Numbered from the stretch's first letter, positions 34,199-43,905 are shown. The stretch is DNA of 64,000 nucleotides from Pseudomonas campi (GCF_013200955.2 NZ_CP053697.2:3658001-3722000); one strand, 5' to 3'. The notes: generated by a model not told the origin, from the sequence alone. Translations and numbers: made by a program.

Positions 34199-35673
34199 CA
34201 GCGGAACGGCGGCTCGTCGAAACTGCGCAGCTTGCGCGAATGCAACGAGTCGAGCTGGCAGCGCAGCAGGTCGAGGGCGGCGATGCCGATCGACAGGTGC
34301 TGGCTGACCGCGCGCTGGTAGAAACCGCTGGCCGAGCCGGGCAGCTTGATCTCGCTGTGCAGCGGCTTGTCCGACACGCACAGCAGGGTGCCGTAGGGCA
34401 CGCGCAGGCGATAACCCTGGGCGGCGATGGTGCCGCTCTCCATGTCCACCGCCACCGCGCGGGCCAGGTTGATCAGCGGCCGCTCGTGAGCCCAGTGCAG
34501 CTCCCAGTTGCGGTCGTCGTAGGTCAGCACGGTGCCGGTGCGCAGGCGTTTCTTCAGGGTCTCGCCACGCTCGCCGGTGACGGCGGCCGCTGCTTCCTGC
34601 AAGGCCTGCTGCACTTCGGCCAGGGCCGGGATGGGGATGTGCGGCGGCAGCACCCGGTCCAGTATTCCGTCCCTGCGCATATAGGCATGGGCCAGCACGT
34701 AGTCGCCGATGGTCTGCGATTGGCGCAGGCCGCCACAGTGGCCGATCATCAGCCAGCAGTGCGGACGCAGCACGGCCAGGTGGTCGGTGATGTTCTTCGC
34801 GTTGGACGGGCCGACACCGATATTCACCAGGGTGATGCCATGGCCGTCATTGGCGATCAGGTGATAGGCCGGCATCTGGTAACGGTGCCAGACCATCGCA
34901 TCGGCCACCGCCTGGGCATCCTCCTCGGACGTGCCGCGTTCGATGATCACGTTACCCGGCAGCACCATGCGCACGAAGCGCGGGTCCTCGCGCAGGCGCT
35001 CCAGGCCGTGGCGGATGAACTGGTCGACATAGCGGTGATAGTTGGTCAGCAGAATCCATGGCTGCACATGGCGCCAGTCGCTGCCGGTGTAGTGCTGGAT
35101 GCGCTTGAGCGAGAAGTCAGTGCGCGCCGCGTCGAACAGCGCCAGCGGCAGGTCGCTGCTGTCGCCCCAGCCATACAGGCCGTCGGCCACCGAGTCGGTG
35201 GCGGCGGACAGGTCGGTGCTGGGGAATACCCGCGCCAGCTCGGCGGCGGTCACCCCGGAGCCGGCCAGCTCGTCGCCCTGCTCGACCACATAGGGATAGG
35301 GAATGTTCTGCTGGCTGAAGCCGACCTCGACGGTGACGGTGAAGTCCTCCATCAGCGGCCGCAACTGATCGAGCAGATAGCCGCGAAAGGCATCCGGCTG
35401 GGTCACGGTGACCCGGTAGGTACCCGGCACCTGCACCTTGGCGTAGGCGCGCACGGTACTCGGTACCTCACCCTGGCACAGGTAGGTCAGGCGCAGCTCG
35501 GGGTAGCGGAACAGCGCACGCTCGGTCTCGCCGGGCTGGGCGCGCTCCTTGAGGTAATGCTTGAGCGCCTGGCTCAGCGCATTGACCGCCTGGCGATGCA
35601 GGTCCGCGAGGCGCTCGACGGCCTCCTCGGCAGTGGCGGCGACGACGAATTCACTGGAAGAAATAGCAGACAC
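34198..35673 (-). CDS. amn: AMP nucleosidase
   Basis: Cleaves AMP to adenine and ribose 5-phosphate, adjusting the AMP pool. With GTG at 35673 it has 491 residues, close to the family length. Recognisable parts are the N-terminal FRYPELRLTY domain and the phosphorylase-like domain with NIGVGPSNAKNITDHLAVLRP, MIGHCGGLR, and VDMESGTIAAQGYR. The GTG was preferred over one at 35697 because AGGAAG lies 7 bases before it. The TGA stop is shared with a MITE-remnant palindrome. Confidence 0.93.
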   Translation of the reverse strand: MSAISSSEFVVAATAEEAVERLADLHRQAVNALSQALKHYLKERAQPGETERALFRYPELRLTYLCQGEVPSTVRAYAKVQVPGTYRVTVTQPDAFRGYLLDQLRPLMEDFTVTVEVGFSQQNIPYPYVVEQGDELAGSGVTAAELARVFPSTDLSAATDSVADGLYGWGDSSDLPLALFDAARTDFSLKRIQHYTGSDWRHVQPWILLTNYHRYVDQFIRHGLERLREDPRFVRMVLPGNVIIERGTSEEDAQAVADAMVWHRYQMPAYHLIANDGHGITLVNIGVGPSNAKNITDHLAVLRPHCWLMIGHCGGLRQSQTIGDYVLAHAYMRRDGILDRVLPPHIPIPALAEVQQALQEAAAAVTGERGETLKKRLRTGTVLTYDDRNWELHWAHERPLINLARAVAVDMESGTIAAQGYRLRVPYGTLLCVSDKPLHSEIKLPGSASGFYQRAVSQHLSIGIAALDLLRCQLDSLHSRKLRSFDEPPFR

Positions 35674-35801
35674 GGGCAGCTTCCTGGCTGGGAACACCGC
35701 CCTATCTTGCGCCTTCGCCAGCCTCGCCCGCCAGCGTTCGGCAAGACCGCATACGGCGATCTAGGCTTAGTGCTGTCACCTCCACGGAGAAGGAGCCTGC
35801 C

Positions 35802-36524
35802 TTGCCCAACCTGCCGATCATCTGCCTGCTGGTGCTGCTGTCGGGTACCAGCCTGGCCGCCGAACTGGATGGCCACTACCAGACCACCCTGGACAACCAG
35901 CCGACCGAGCTGATCCTGCGCAGCCAGGGCACCCAGGTAGAGGGGGAATACGTGGAAGGCCGACAATTGCGCCTCAAGCTCAGCGGCAGCTTCGACGGCC
36001 AGTTGCTGCAAGCACAGATCAGCGATCCGGCCAGCGGCCAGGTGCTGGCCAACATGAACGCCAGCTATGCCAACGACATGCTCAACGCCAGCCTGGCCGC
36101 CCGCGACCCGAACAACGGCGCCACCCTGCTGCGCGAGGCGCTGTTCCAGCGGGTGGCTGCCGCGCCGGCCACCACGCCCGTCAACCCGGCCCAGGACCCA
36201 GCCCTGATCGGCACCTGGGTGCATGAGCAGATCAGCAACAGCAGCGGGGTCGAGTTCGCCTCGCTGAACCTGGTCACCACCCTGCGTATCCGCGCCGACG
36301 GCAGCATCGGGCAATGGCGGCGCACGGTGGCCGGCGGCAGCGACTGGAGTTACGACCGCCCCGGCGAGCTGCAGTACAGCGGCAGCTGGCGCAGCGACAA
36401 CGGCCTGTTACTGGTGCAGCTGGAGGGCGCGCTCGATTACCAGCCTGCGGCGCGCTATCACTTCAGCGAGCCGTACCTGGTGACCGAGAGCAATACCGGC
36501 AAGATGATCTGGCAGCGCCGTTGA
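35802..36524 (+). CDS. Exported protein of unknown function
   Basis: A 240-residue protein not recognised. A TTG start is favoured: AAGGAG lies 7 bases before it and the protein then begins with a clean signal peptide (LPIICLLVLLSGTSLAA). The first mature half (ELDGHYQTTLDNQPTELILRS, VEGEYVEGRQLRLKLSG, FDGQLLQAQISD) and the C-terminal part (LIGTWVHEQISNS, GSIGQWRRTVAGG) look like two beta-rich modules of the lipocalin-like or 'DUF' barrel kind. Monocistronic. Periplasmic or outer-membrane location is inferred from the signal. Confidence 0.75.
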   Translation: MPNLPIICLLVLLSGTSLAAELDGHYQTTLDNQPTELILRSQGTQVEGEYVEGRQLRLKLSGSFDGQLLQAQISDPASGQVLANMNASYANDMLNASLAARDPNNGATLLREALFQRVAAAPATTPVNPAQDPALIGTWVHEQISNSSGVEFASLNLVTTLRIRADGSIGQWRRTVAGGSDWSYDRPGELQYSGSWRSDNGLLLVQLEGALDYQPAARYHFSEPYLVTESNTGKMIWQRR

Positions 36525-36638
36525 GAGCATTGGGACGCGCGCCAAGCGCCACATCCCCACGCAGGCGCGAGGATGATCAGACGGCGGACACTCGAGTGAA
36601 AGCGCCAGACCGCTTTGCCGGTCTGGCGTGGGGCGGGG

Positions 36639-37319
36639 TCAGGCCGGCTGGTGCAGGCGCACGTTGAACAGCGGGCCCTGGCTGTAACGCGACAGCGCCT
36701 TGGCGGCGGCCAGCACGCCCAGGTCGATCAGCGGCTCGAGCAGGATCACGCTCATGTAGGCCAGGCCGAAGCTGCCGACGGAGGCCAGGTTTGCGCTGGA
36801 GAAGCCGTGACCGTAGACGGCCCAGAAGGCCACCCAGGCGACGATGCCGCCCTGGTAGGCGGTCGACAGGGCCAGGGCCTGCTTGTAGCTGGTGTCCACA
36901 TAGGCCGTGCGCGCCGGGATCAGGCGCTTGGCCAGCAGGTGAATGGCCCACAGCGGCAGCAGCAGGGTGGTGACGTTCATGCCGTACTGCGGCAGGTCGA
37001 ACTGGGCGAAGAACAGCCCCTGCAGCAGCAGGCCGGCGGCCAGGCCGATGGCCGCGGCACCGGCGCCGAACAGCAGTAACAGGGTCGAACCGAGAATCAG
37101 GTGAACTTCCGAAACGCCCACCGGATGGTGCGGCAGGACCTCGAAGAAGCAGAACACCAGGGCGGTGGTCAGCAGGCTGCGCAGGGCCAGGGCGAGCAGG
37201 CCGCCGTTGTCGCGCAGACTGTCGCGGGCGAGTTTGACCGTGAGCGCGAAGGCGCCAGCGGCGGTTGCATAGCTGAGGAAAATCTTGGCGCCGGCAACGA
37301 CGTCAGGTTCGATGTGCAT
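36639..37319 (-). CDS. cbiM: CbiM-family cobalt transporter, stand-alone
   Basis: A 226-residue polytopic membrane protein of the CbiM family, the substrate-specific component of cobalt uptake. The protein begins MHIE, and the N-terminal Met-His is the known metal-binding feature of CbiM; GVSEVHLILGSTLLLLFGAGAA and FAQFDLPQYGMNVTTLLLP are family segments. No cbiN, cbiQ or cbiO is next to it. The cobalamin riboswitch immediately upstream on the same strand fixes its role in cobalt/B12 homeostasis. AAGGAA precedes the ATG. Confidence 0.88.
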   Translation of the reverse strand: MHIEPDVVAGAKIFLSYATAAGAFALTVKLARDSLRDNGGLLALALRSLLTTALVFCFFEVLPHHPVGVSEVHLILGSTLLLLFGAGAAAIGLAAGLLLQGLFFAQFDLPQYGMNVTTLLLPLWAIHLLAKRLIPARTAYVDTSYKQALALSTAYQGGIVAWVAFWAVYGHGFSSANLASVGSFGLAYMSVILLEPLIDLGVLAAAKALSRYSQGPLFNVRLHQPA

Positions 37320-37387
37320 TAGGGTTCCTTGGCCGCGCCCACCGCGCGACGATCCGGATTGAGGGAAAGGGGCAGAATGCCCAATAG

Positions 37388-37576
37388 CGATGGCAGGTCT
37401 CCTGGCTCACGGCTTGCTACTTCGCCCGCCTTCCCAGCCGATAAGGCCAGTGGCGTGTGGGCGTCGTTCGCCGCTTACAGTTGCGGGGGCAGCCAGGGCA
37501 TTGGCGACGAGCGCCGCACCCTGTTCCCTTTTCATCCGGCCGCACAAAGCGGACCGGAACCATCGGCGGCCACCTT
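37388..37576 (-). ncRNA. Cobalamin (B12) riboswitch
   Basis: On the minus strand, in order: GGTTCCGGTCCGC, GGGAACAGGGTG, GGCTGCCCCCGCAACTGTAA, the B12-box-like GCCACTGG, GGGAAGGCGGG and finally GAGCCAGGAGACCTGCC. These are the conserved blocks of the cobalamin riboswitch in the correct order and spacing. It ends about 70 bases before the cbiM ATG, so cobalamin should repress cbiM. The 5' limit is approximate. The stretch 37577-37903, up to the aidB stop, shows no gene or motif I can support. Confidence 0.93.
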
Positions 37577-37903
37577 ACCCGCCTCGCCCACGAAAAGACA
37601 GTGCCCGCTGCCGCTCCTGCGCCGGCGATAGCCCCGTGCCAGAGGCCCCTGGCCTTACTTCCCCCGCAACCCCGGCGCGCCCATCGGGGCTCGATTGCCA
37701 TGCCTGCACCTTCGGCCATGTCACGCTGGGCAGGCCTATTGCGATGGAATCCTGGGAACTCTCGCCGCCCTGAGCGTTGCCGTATCCGTGGGCGGGCCGA
37801 GCATGGGCAGGAGCCAGCGCAGGTGACCCTGCGCCGGGTGGCCCGCCTGTTGGTCATAGCGACGCGGGTGCCCTGCCGCGAGCGCGACAGGCGCTGCCCG
37901 GCC

Positions 37904-39553
37904 TCAGATCAGGTGCGGGGTACTGCGCGCCACCAGCGCTTCGGCATCCACGCCACGCGGCAGGGTGCCATAGACCCGCCCACCCTCGCCCAGACGGCTG
38001 GCGATAAAGGCATCGGAGACAGTGGCATTGCCAGCTTCCAGCAGCAGCTTGGCCTGCAGGGCTACGGCCACATCCTCGGTGAGCTGGCGGGCGCGGTACT
38101 GGATGTCGGCGGTGTCGCGGAAGTCCGCCTGCAAGCGCTGGATATGCGTCTTCAGGCGGGCATCGCCGTGGCCGTCGCCCAGCTCGGCGAACAGCGCGTC
38201 GAGCACCCCGGCTTCCTTGGACAGGGCGCGCAGCACGTCCAGGCACTGCACGTTGCCCGAGCCTTCCCAGATCGAGTTGACCGGCGCCTCGCGGTACAGC
38301 CGCGGGAGGATGGTTTCCTCGACGTAGCCGGCGCCGCCCATGCACTCCTGGGCTTCGTTGATCATGGCCGGGGCACGTTTGCAGATCCAATATTTGCCGA
38401 TGGCGGTGACCAGACGGGCGAACTTGTCTTCCTGCTCGTCGTGCGGGTTGTCCAGCGCCTTGCCCATGCGCATGGTCAGGGCCAGGGCCGCCTCGCTTTC
38501 CAGGGCCAGGTCGGCCAGCACGTTCTGCATCAGCGGCTGCTCGGCCAGCACCCGGCCGCCGACCTTGCGGTGCGCGCAGTGGTGCGCGGCCTGGGTCAGG
38601 GCCTGACGCATCAGGCTGCTGGAGCCGATCATGCAGTCGAAGCGGGTCAGCGAGACCATCTCGATGATGGTCGGCACGCCGCGGCCTTCCTCGCCGACCA
38701 TCCAGGCCAGGGCGCCACGGAATTCAACTTCGCTGGAGGCGTTGGCCCAGTTGCCCAGCTTGTTCTTCAGGCGCTGGATATAGAACTGGTTGCGGCTGCC
38801 GTCCGGGCGATGGCGCGGCAGCAGGAAGCAGCTCAGGCCCTTGTCGGTGTAGGCCAGGGTGAGGAAAGCGTCGCACATCGGCGCCGAGCAGAACCACTTG
38901 TGGCCGACCAGTTCGTAGGCCTGGCCCGGACCGCCCATGCCCACCGCATGGGCCTTGGTGGTGTTGGCGCGCACGTCGGTGCCGCCCTGCTTCTCGGTCA
39001 TGGCCATGCCGATGGTGACCCCGGCCTTCTGTTCGATGCCGACATTGCGCGGGTCGTACTCGGTGGCGAGGATCTTCGGCAGCCAGATCTCGGCCAGCTC
39101 CGGCTGCAGCTTGAGCGCCGGCACAGCGGCGTAGGTCATGGTCAGCGGGCAGGCGTTGCCGGCCTCCGGCTGGTTGTGCAGGTAGTTCAGCGCGGCGCGG
39201 GCGACCTGGGCGCCTTGGCGCGGGTCGGTCCAGGGCAGCGAGGGAATGCCATGCTCGACGGCCGTGCGCATCAGCTCGTGGTAGGCCGGGTGGAACTCCA
39301 CCAGGTCGACGCGGTTGCCGTAGCGGTCGTGGCTCTTGAACACCGGTTTGTTCTCGTTGGCCAGGAAGCCGGCCTGCATCAGCGGGCCGCCGGCCAGGGC
39401 GCCGTAGGCATCCAGCTGGCCCTCGGCCCAGCCGCCACCGAAGCGCCGCGTCCACTCCTGCAGCGGCAGGTCGACCCGATACAGGTTGGCGCCGTCCAGC
39501 GACGGCACCTGATTGAACACTTCGTGGGTTTCGGCGAACTCGTGCAGGGACAT
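37904..39553 (-). CDS. aidB: AidB-like acyl-CoA dehydrogenase
   Basis: A 549-residue flavoprotein of the AidB class. GMAMTEKQGGTDVRAN and WFCSAPMCDAFLTLAY are typical of AidB, and MGGAGYVEETILPRLYREAP with SIWEGSGNVQCLDVLRA are the acyl-CoA dehydrogenase C-terminal signatures. In E. coli, AidB has weak isovaleryl-CoA dehydrogenase activity and protects DNA from alkylation; here the physiological substrate is not known. It begins one base after the stop of a TetR regulator on the same strand, so the two form an operon and the regulator probably controls it. Confidence 0.92.
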   Translation of the reverse strand: MSLHEFAETHEVFNQVPSLDGANLYRVDLPLQEWTRRFGGGWAEGQLDAYGALAGGPLMQAGFLANENKPVFKSHDRYGNRVDLVEFHPAYHELMRTAVEHGIPSLPWTDPRQGAQVARAALNYLHNQPEAGNACPLTMTYAAVPALKLQPELAEIWLPKILATEYDPRNVGIEQKAGVTIGMAMTEKQGGTDVRANTTKAHAVGMGGPGQAYELVGHKWFCSAPMCDAFLTLAYTDKGLSCFLLPRHRPDGSRNQFYIQRLKNKLGNWANASSEVEFRGALAWMVGEEGRGVPTIIEMVSLTRFDCMIGSSSLMRQALTQAAHHCAHRKVGGRVLAEQPLMQNVLADLALESEAALALTMRMGKALDNPHDEQEDKFARLVTAIGKYWICKRAPAMINEAQECMGGAGYVEETILPRLYREAPVNSIWEGSGNVQCLDVLRALSKEAGVLDALFAELGDGHGDARLKTHIQRLQADFRDTADIQYRARQLTEDVAVALQAKLLLEAGNATVSDAFIASRLGEGGRVYGTLPRGVDAEALVARSTPHLI

Positions 39554-39554
39554 A

Positions 39555-40190
39555 TCAGGACTCCAGGGCGCCGACGGCGCGCAGACAGAAAGTGATCAGG
39601 GATTGGCTGACGGTGGCCAGGTCCAGCGTCGCAGCACCCGCGGCGCGCGCCGCACACGCGGTTGGCGACAACGGGCCGACCAGCGCCTCGGCGATGGCGC
39701 CGACCAGGCAGGCGGCGACCAGGTTGAGCTGGCTGACGTGAAACTCGCCACTGCGCACGCCCTCCTCCAGCAGCTCGACGAACAGCTCGGCATAGGCTTC
39801 GCGAAACAGCAGGCGCTGCTCGTCGACTTCCGGCTCTACCGGTTCGGCAATCAGGGCGAAGGCCAGGCGCCGGCTGTGCCAGGCGCGCGCGGCAAACTGC
39901 TCGAGGCCGGCGGCCAGGCGCTGGGCGGCGCTGCCGGGGCCGCGCAGGATGGCGCCGAGGGCCTCGACCTCGATGCGACTGGCCGCGCTGAACACCTGCG
40001 CCGCCAACTCGCCCTTGCCGCTGAAGTGGCGGTACAGGCTGCCGGTGGCAATGCCGACATCCTCGGCCAGGGCCTGCATGGTCAGCGCGGCGAAACCACC
40101 TTCGCTGACCCGCGCCTGGGCGCAGGCAAGAATGCGCTGGCGCATGCCCTGGTCACGGTCGAGGCGTTGGGCGGAAGCACGATAGGCCAT
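39555..40190 (-). CDS. TetR-family transcriptional regulator of aidB
   Basis: A 211-residue TetR-type repressor. The N-terminal helix-turn-helix is in ALTMQALAEDVGIATGSLYRHFSGKGEL (about residues 34-62); the C-terminal ligand-binding domain is variable. It is followed by aidB with one base between, and preceded by two palindromes that look like its operators. By analogy it may sense an acyl-CoA or branched-chain compound and self-regulate; the ligand is inferred. Confidence 0.88.
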   Translation of the reverse strand: MAYRASAQRLDRDQGMRQRILACAQARVSEGGFAALTMQALAEDVGIATGSLYRHFSGKGELAAQVFSAASRIEVEALGAILRGPGSAAQRLAAGLEQFAARAWHSRRLAFALIAEPVEPEVDEQRLLFREAYAELFVELLEEGVRSGEFHVSQLNLVAACLVGAIAEALVGPLSPTACAARAAGAATLDLATVSQSLITFCLRAVGALES

Positions 40191-40194
40191 GAGC

Positions 40195-40236
40195 TGAATC
40201 CGGATTCACCAATTGCAAACAGTGAATCACGATTCA
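40195..40236 (-). promoter_or_regulatory. Twin operator palindromes for the TetR regulator
   Basis: TGAATCCGGATTCA (40195-40208) is a perfect 14-bp palindrome. TGAATCACGATTCA (40223-40236) is a second copy differing only in the centre. They are spaced 28 bases start to start and lie 5-46 bases upstream of the TetR start. Confidence 0.75.
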
Positions 40237-40298
40237 GCATTTTGCAGAAGATGGGGTCCTGGCCAAACATGCGCCGAAAATGTCCGGCGCAAAATCAC

Positions 40299-42707
40299 TC
40301 AGATATCTTGAGTGGCAGAGTCGGCTGGTGCCTGGCAGAGCACCCAGTCATGCAGCAGCGTCTGCAGTTCGGTGAACTTCACCGGCTTGGCCAGGTAGTC
40401 GCTCATGCCGGCCGCCAGGCAGCGCTCGCGATCGCCACTGTGGCTGTGGGCGGTGATCGCCAGCACCGGCAGCTCGGCGCAGCCCGGCAACCCACGCAGC
40501 GCACGGCAGGTGGCGAAACCATCCATCACCGGCATCTGGCAGTCCAGCAGTACGGCATCGATGGGTTCGCTGCGCAGCATTTCCAGGGCCTCGACGCCAT
40601 TGTCGGCGGTGCGCACGCGGTAGCCGAGCTTGAGCAGCATGCCGCGGGTGACCAGCTGGTTGATCGCGTTGTCCTCGACGATCAGCACGGTGCACTGCTC
40701 CGGACGCCGCTGCGGCAGCCCGCCGATACGCCGGCGCGTCCCACTCGGCTCACGCGTCTGCACCGGCAGGTTGAGCTGCACGTCGAGTTCGAAGCTGCTG
40801 CCCTGCCCCGGCTTCGACTGGTGGCGCAGGCTGCCACCCAACAGATCCACCAGCTGTCGGCAGATCGCCAGCCCGATGCCCAGACCGCCGTACTGGCGGG
40901 TCATCGAGCCGTCCAGCTGCTTGAAGCGCTGGTAGAGGCTGCCACCGGCCGGCACGCTGAAGCCGATGCCGCTGTCGAGCACCTCGATGCGCAGTGGCAT
41001 GTTCGCCGTGAGCGGCCCCCCCGCGCTGACACGCAGGGTCACATGGCCCTGGTGGGTGAACTTGATGGCGTTATCGAGCAGGTAACCGATGCTCTGCGCC
41101 AGCTTGCTGGCATCGCCCTCGAGGGTGTCGGGCAGGCTGTCATCGAGCTCGACGAGGAACTCCAGGCCTTTCTCCGTGGCGCGCGGCGAGTATTGCGCGC
41201 GTAGACCGTCGAACAGTCCGCGCAGGCTGAACGGTTCGCGGCGTGGGTAGAGCTTGCCGGCCTGCAGTTCGGTAAGGGCGAGGATGTCGTTGACCATGCG
41301 CATCATGTCGCGCGCCGAGCCGGCGGCGGTCTTCTGGTACTGCTCCAGTTCGACATCCAGCTTGAGGGTCTGCATCAGTTCCAGCGAACCAATCACCCCG
41401 TTCATCGGCGTGCGCAGTTCATGGGTCACGGTGGCGAGGAACTCGTCCTTCAGGCGGTTGTTGTCGGCCAGCTCACGGTTCAGGGCCTCCAGCTCGCTGC
41501 TGGCCTGTTGCAGGATGCGCGCGCGGTCTTCCTTCATCGCATTGATGCGGTCGGCCAGGGCCAGGGACAGCAGGCCCACCTCCAACGCCGAGCCGATCTG
41601 GCTGGCGTACATGGTGAGGAACAGGTTGGGCAGGTAACCCAGCACCATCAGGGTGTTGGTGATGCCGCCAACCAGGAAGGCACTCCAGGCAAAGATGAAG
41701 TAGCGCGCCACGCGCATGCCACGCATCCAAGCGAGCATGCCGGCACTGAAGATCACCACGGTGAACAGCAGTGCCAGATAGGTGGCCATGCGCAGGGCCA
41801 CGCCATAGCTGGCAGTCAGCGCCAGGGCCATCACCAGCGCACCACAGGCCATCATCACCCGCAGCACGCGATCGACCCAGAGGCTGTGCTCGGCGGTGTG
41901 CAGGAAGCTGCGGGCGAACTGGCAACCGAAGAACGCCGCCGAGCCGATCAGGAATGGCGTGGCCGCGTTGGCCCACCAGGGGTTGTCCGGCCAGAAGTAC
42001 TCGATGCCGGCCCCATTCACCGAGACTTGGTAGAGGCCGAACGAGGCGATGTAGAGGATGTAGTAGAGGTAACTGGTGTCGCGCACGCTGAGGTAGATGA
42101 ACAGGTTGTAGATCAGCATCACCAGCAGCACGCCGTAGATGATGCCGAGCACATAGATGCGCTTGGGTTGGTATTCGAGGTAGGCCTGGGGCGACCACAG
42201 GGTCAGCGGTGCCTGCATCGAGCCCTGGCTTTCCAGGCGCAGGTAAATGCGCTGGCTCTGCCCCGGCGGCAGGTCGAGTTCGAACAGGTAGTTGTTCTGC
42301 TTGATCTGCCGGCTGCTGAACGGCAAGGCGTCACCGGTGCGCTGGGCCAGGTGATAACCGCCTGCGGCGTCAGGCAGATAGAGTTCCAGATGATCGAGTG
42401 GCGGGTAGGCCAGTTCCAGGTACCAGGGATGCGCAGCACCCGCCGCGCTGCGCGGGCTGTATTGCAGATCCAGGCGCAGCCAGAACACCGAGCGCGAATA
42501 GCCGGCATTGAGCACAGCCTGGCGATGCGGGCGGAAGCTGCCCTGCAGGGCCGGCGAAGTGACATCGACGATGCGGGTGTCGCCGCGCATGTCTTCGAAC
42601 ACGTGCATGCTGGCACCCAGCGGCAGGCGCGTGGTGGTTTCGTCGAACTCGACAGCGCCCGCCAAGGCCGGCAACAGGCATAGCAGCCAGAAAAATATGC
42701 AGCGCAT
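40299..42707 (-). CDS. ladS: Hybrid sensor histidine kinase LadS (7TMR-DISM)
   Basis: An 802-residue hybrid kinase. A signal peptide (MRCIFFWLLCLLPALAG) precedes the periplasmic 7TMR-DISMED2 domain, then seven membrane helices from about 200 to 390, HisKA with VTHELRTP (H429), HATPase with GLGIGLAICRQL, and a receiver with LLDCQMPVMDG (D722). This is the architecture of LadS, which feeds phosphate to the Hpt of GacS and raises RsmY/RsmZ, favouring biofilm. The neighbouring thiD-thiE-hemL is also as in PAO1 (ladS = PA3974). The ATG at 42707 gives a clean signal peptide with GGAG close by. Confidence 0.92.
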   Translation of the reverse strand: MRCIFFWLLCLLPALAGAVEFDETTTRLPLGASMHVFEDMRGDTRIVDVTSPALQGSFRPHRQAVLNAGYSRSVFWLRLDLQYSPRSAAGAAHPWYLELAYPPLDHLELYLPDAAGGYHLAQRTGDALPFSSRQIKQNNYLFELDLPPGQSQRIYLRLESQGSMQAPLTLWSPQAYLEYQPKRIYVLGIIYGVLLVMLIYNLFIYLSVRDTSYLYYILYIASFGLYQVSVNGAGIEYFWPDNPWWANAATPFLIGSAAFFGCQFARSFLHTAEHSLWVDRVLRVMMACGALVMALALTASYGVALRMATYLALLFTVVIFSAGMLAWMRGMRVARYFIFAWSAFLVGGITNTLMVLGYLPNLFLTMYASQIGSALEVGLLSLALADRINAMKEDRARILQQASSELEALNRELADNNRLKDEFLATVTHELRTPMNGVIGSLELMQTLKLDVELEQYQKTAAGSARDMMRMVNDILALTELQAGKLYPRREPFSLRGLFDGLRAQYSPRATEKGLEFLVELDDSLPDTLEGDASKLAQSIGYLLDNAIKFTHQGHVTLRVSAGGPLTANMPLRIEVLDSGIGFSVPAGGSLYQRFKQLDGSMTRQYGGLGIGLAICRQLVDLLGGSLRHQSKPGQGSSFELDVQLNLPVQTREPSGTRRRIGGLPQRRPEQCTVLIVEDNAINQLVTRGMLLKLGYRVRTADNGVEALEMLRSEPIDAVLLDCQMPVMDGFATCRALRGLPGCAELPVLAITAHSHSGDRERCLAAGMSDYLAKPVKFTELQTLLHDWVLCQAPADSATQDI

Positions 42708-43107
42708 GCCGCTCCGCCAAAGCCCACGACCACGCCTGGGCGACCCCGCCCGTAGGCGCCATCCAGGCACTCATTGATTGATTTGCCGCACTCTAGCAGC
42801 CCGCAGACACGCCTGAAAAGGCGCTAGTACTGAAGTCCCAGTTACTCACAGCGGACGGGCATACCGCCCAAGGCCAGGAGAGCCGGACGATCAAGTCGCT
42901 CGCCGTCCTTTGCCCGCTGGGTTTTGTCGCCTGCCGGAACTGCCCCTTTCCACCAGAGCAGCTTTGCCAGACGGCGGACAGACCACGGCAACGGAGCGAA
43001 TAGGCGCCCAGCCTCCCCCTGCCGGCTTTACATCCAGAGCGGCAAACTGCCACGCCGGCGTCAGGCCTAGGGCTCCGCAGCCTGGTTTGGTGGTAAGCTC
43101 GCCGGCC

Positions 43108-43905
43108 ATGAACAGACCTACTTCCCGCCCCGTTGTCCTCTGCTTGTCCGGCCACGACCCGAGTGGTGGCGCCGGCCTGCAGGCCGATATCGAAGCCCTG
43201 CTCGCCCAGGGTTGCCACGCCGCTCCGGCCGTCACCGCGCTGACCGTGCAGGACACGGTGAACGTCTCCGACTTCCGCGTGCTCGACCGCGAATGGGTGC
43301 TGGCCCAGGCCCGGGCGGTGATCGCTGATCTGCCCGTCGCGGCGGTCAAGCTGGGCATGCTCGGCTCGGTCGAGATGGTCGATACCGTGGTCGAAATCAT
43401 GCAGCTGCTGCCCGGCATTCCGCTGGTCTGCGACCCGGTGCTGCGCGCCGGTGGTGGCGGTTCGCTAGGTAAGGACGATGTCGGCTACGCCATGCGCGAA
43501 CGCCTGCTGCCGATCGCTGCCATCGCCACGCCGAACCTGCCGGAAGCACGCATCCTCGCCGAACTGCCCGAAGGCACGGCCGATGAGTGCGCCGAGAAGC
43601 TGCTGCCGAAGATCCAGCACCTGCTGATCACCGGCGGCCATGGCGACGAGAGTGAAGTGCACAACCGCCTGTACTCGCGTGACGGCAGCCACCACATCTT
43701 CACCTGCCAGCGCCTGCCCGGCAGCTACCACGGTTCCGGCTGCACCCTGGCCAGCACCCTGGCCGGGCGCCTGGCCCTCGGCGAAGAGCTGAGCAGCGCA
43801 GTGCGTTCGGCCCTCGACTACACCTGGCGCACCCTGCGTGACGCCGAGCAGCCGGGCCGTGGCCAGTTCGTGCCGCGCCGCCTGCCGCTGGACTTCTCCT
43901 TATGA
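43108..43905 (+). CDS. thiD: Hydroxymethylpyrimidine/phosphomethylpyrimidine kinase
   Basis: Phosphorylates hydroxymethylpyrimidine and its monophosphate in thiamine synthesis, cytoplasmic. At 265 residues it is full length. [17 protein letters not shown] near the N-terminus, [19 protein letters not shown] and [12 protein letters not shown] (catalytic region) are family motifs. The open frame continues 66 codons upstream but that part is unlike coding sequence. No TPP riboswitch was seen in the 400-base gap to ladS (42708-43107), and nothing else there is recognisable. Confidence 0.95.
   Translation: MNRPTSRPVVLCLSGHDPSGGAGLQADIEALLAQGCHAAPAVTALTVQDTVNVSDFRVLDREWVLAQARAVIADLPVAAVKLGMLGSVEMVDTVVEIMQLLPGIPLVCDPVLRAGGGGSLGKDDVGYAMRERLLPIAAIATPNLPEARILAELPEGTADECAEKLLPKIQHLLITGGHGDESEVHNRLYSRDGSHHIFTCQRLPGSYHGSGCTLASTLAGRLALGEELSSAVRSALDYTWRTLRDAEQPGRGQFVPRRLPLDFSL

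Noticed and set aside
37457..39595. A 712-codon plus-strand frame over the riboswitch and aidB
   Set aside because: It runs through a clear riboswitch and antisense to aidB; no codon or domain evidence.
42910..43107. A 66-codon in-frame extension of thiD
   Set aside because: ThiD length and N-terminus fit the ATG at 43108; the extension is unlike the family and has no ribosome site.
42708..43107. Possible TPP riboswitch before thiD
   Set aside because: None of the conserved THI-box blocks (CTGAGA, or the ACCTGATCTGGAT-type element) was found.
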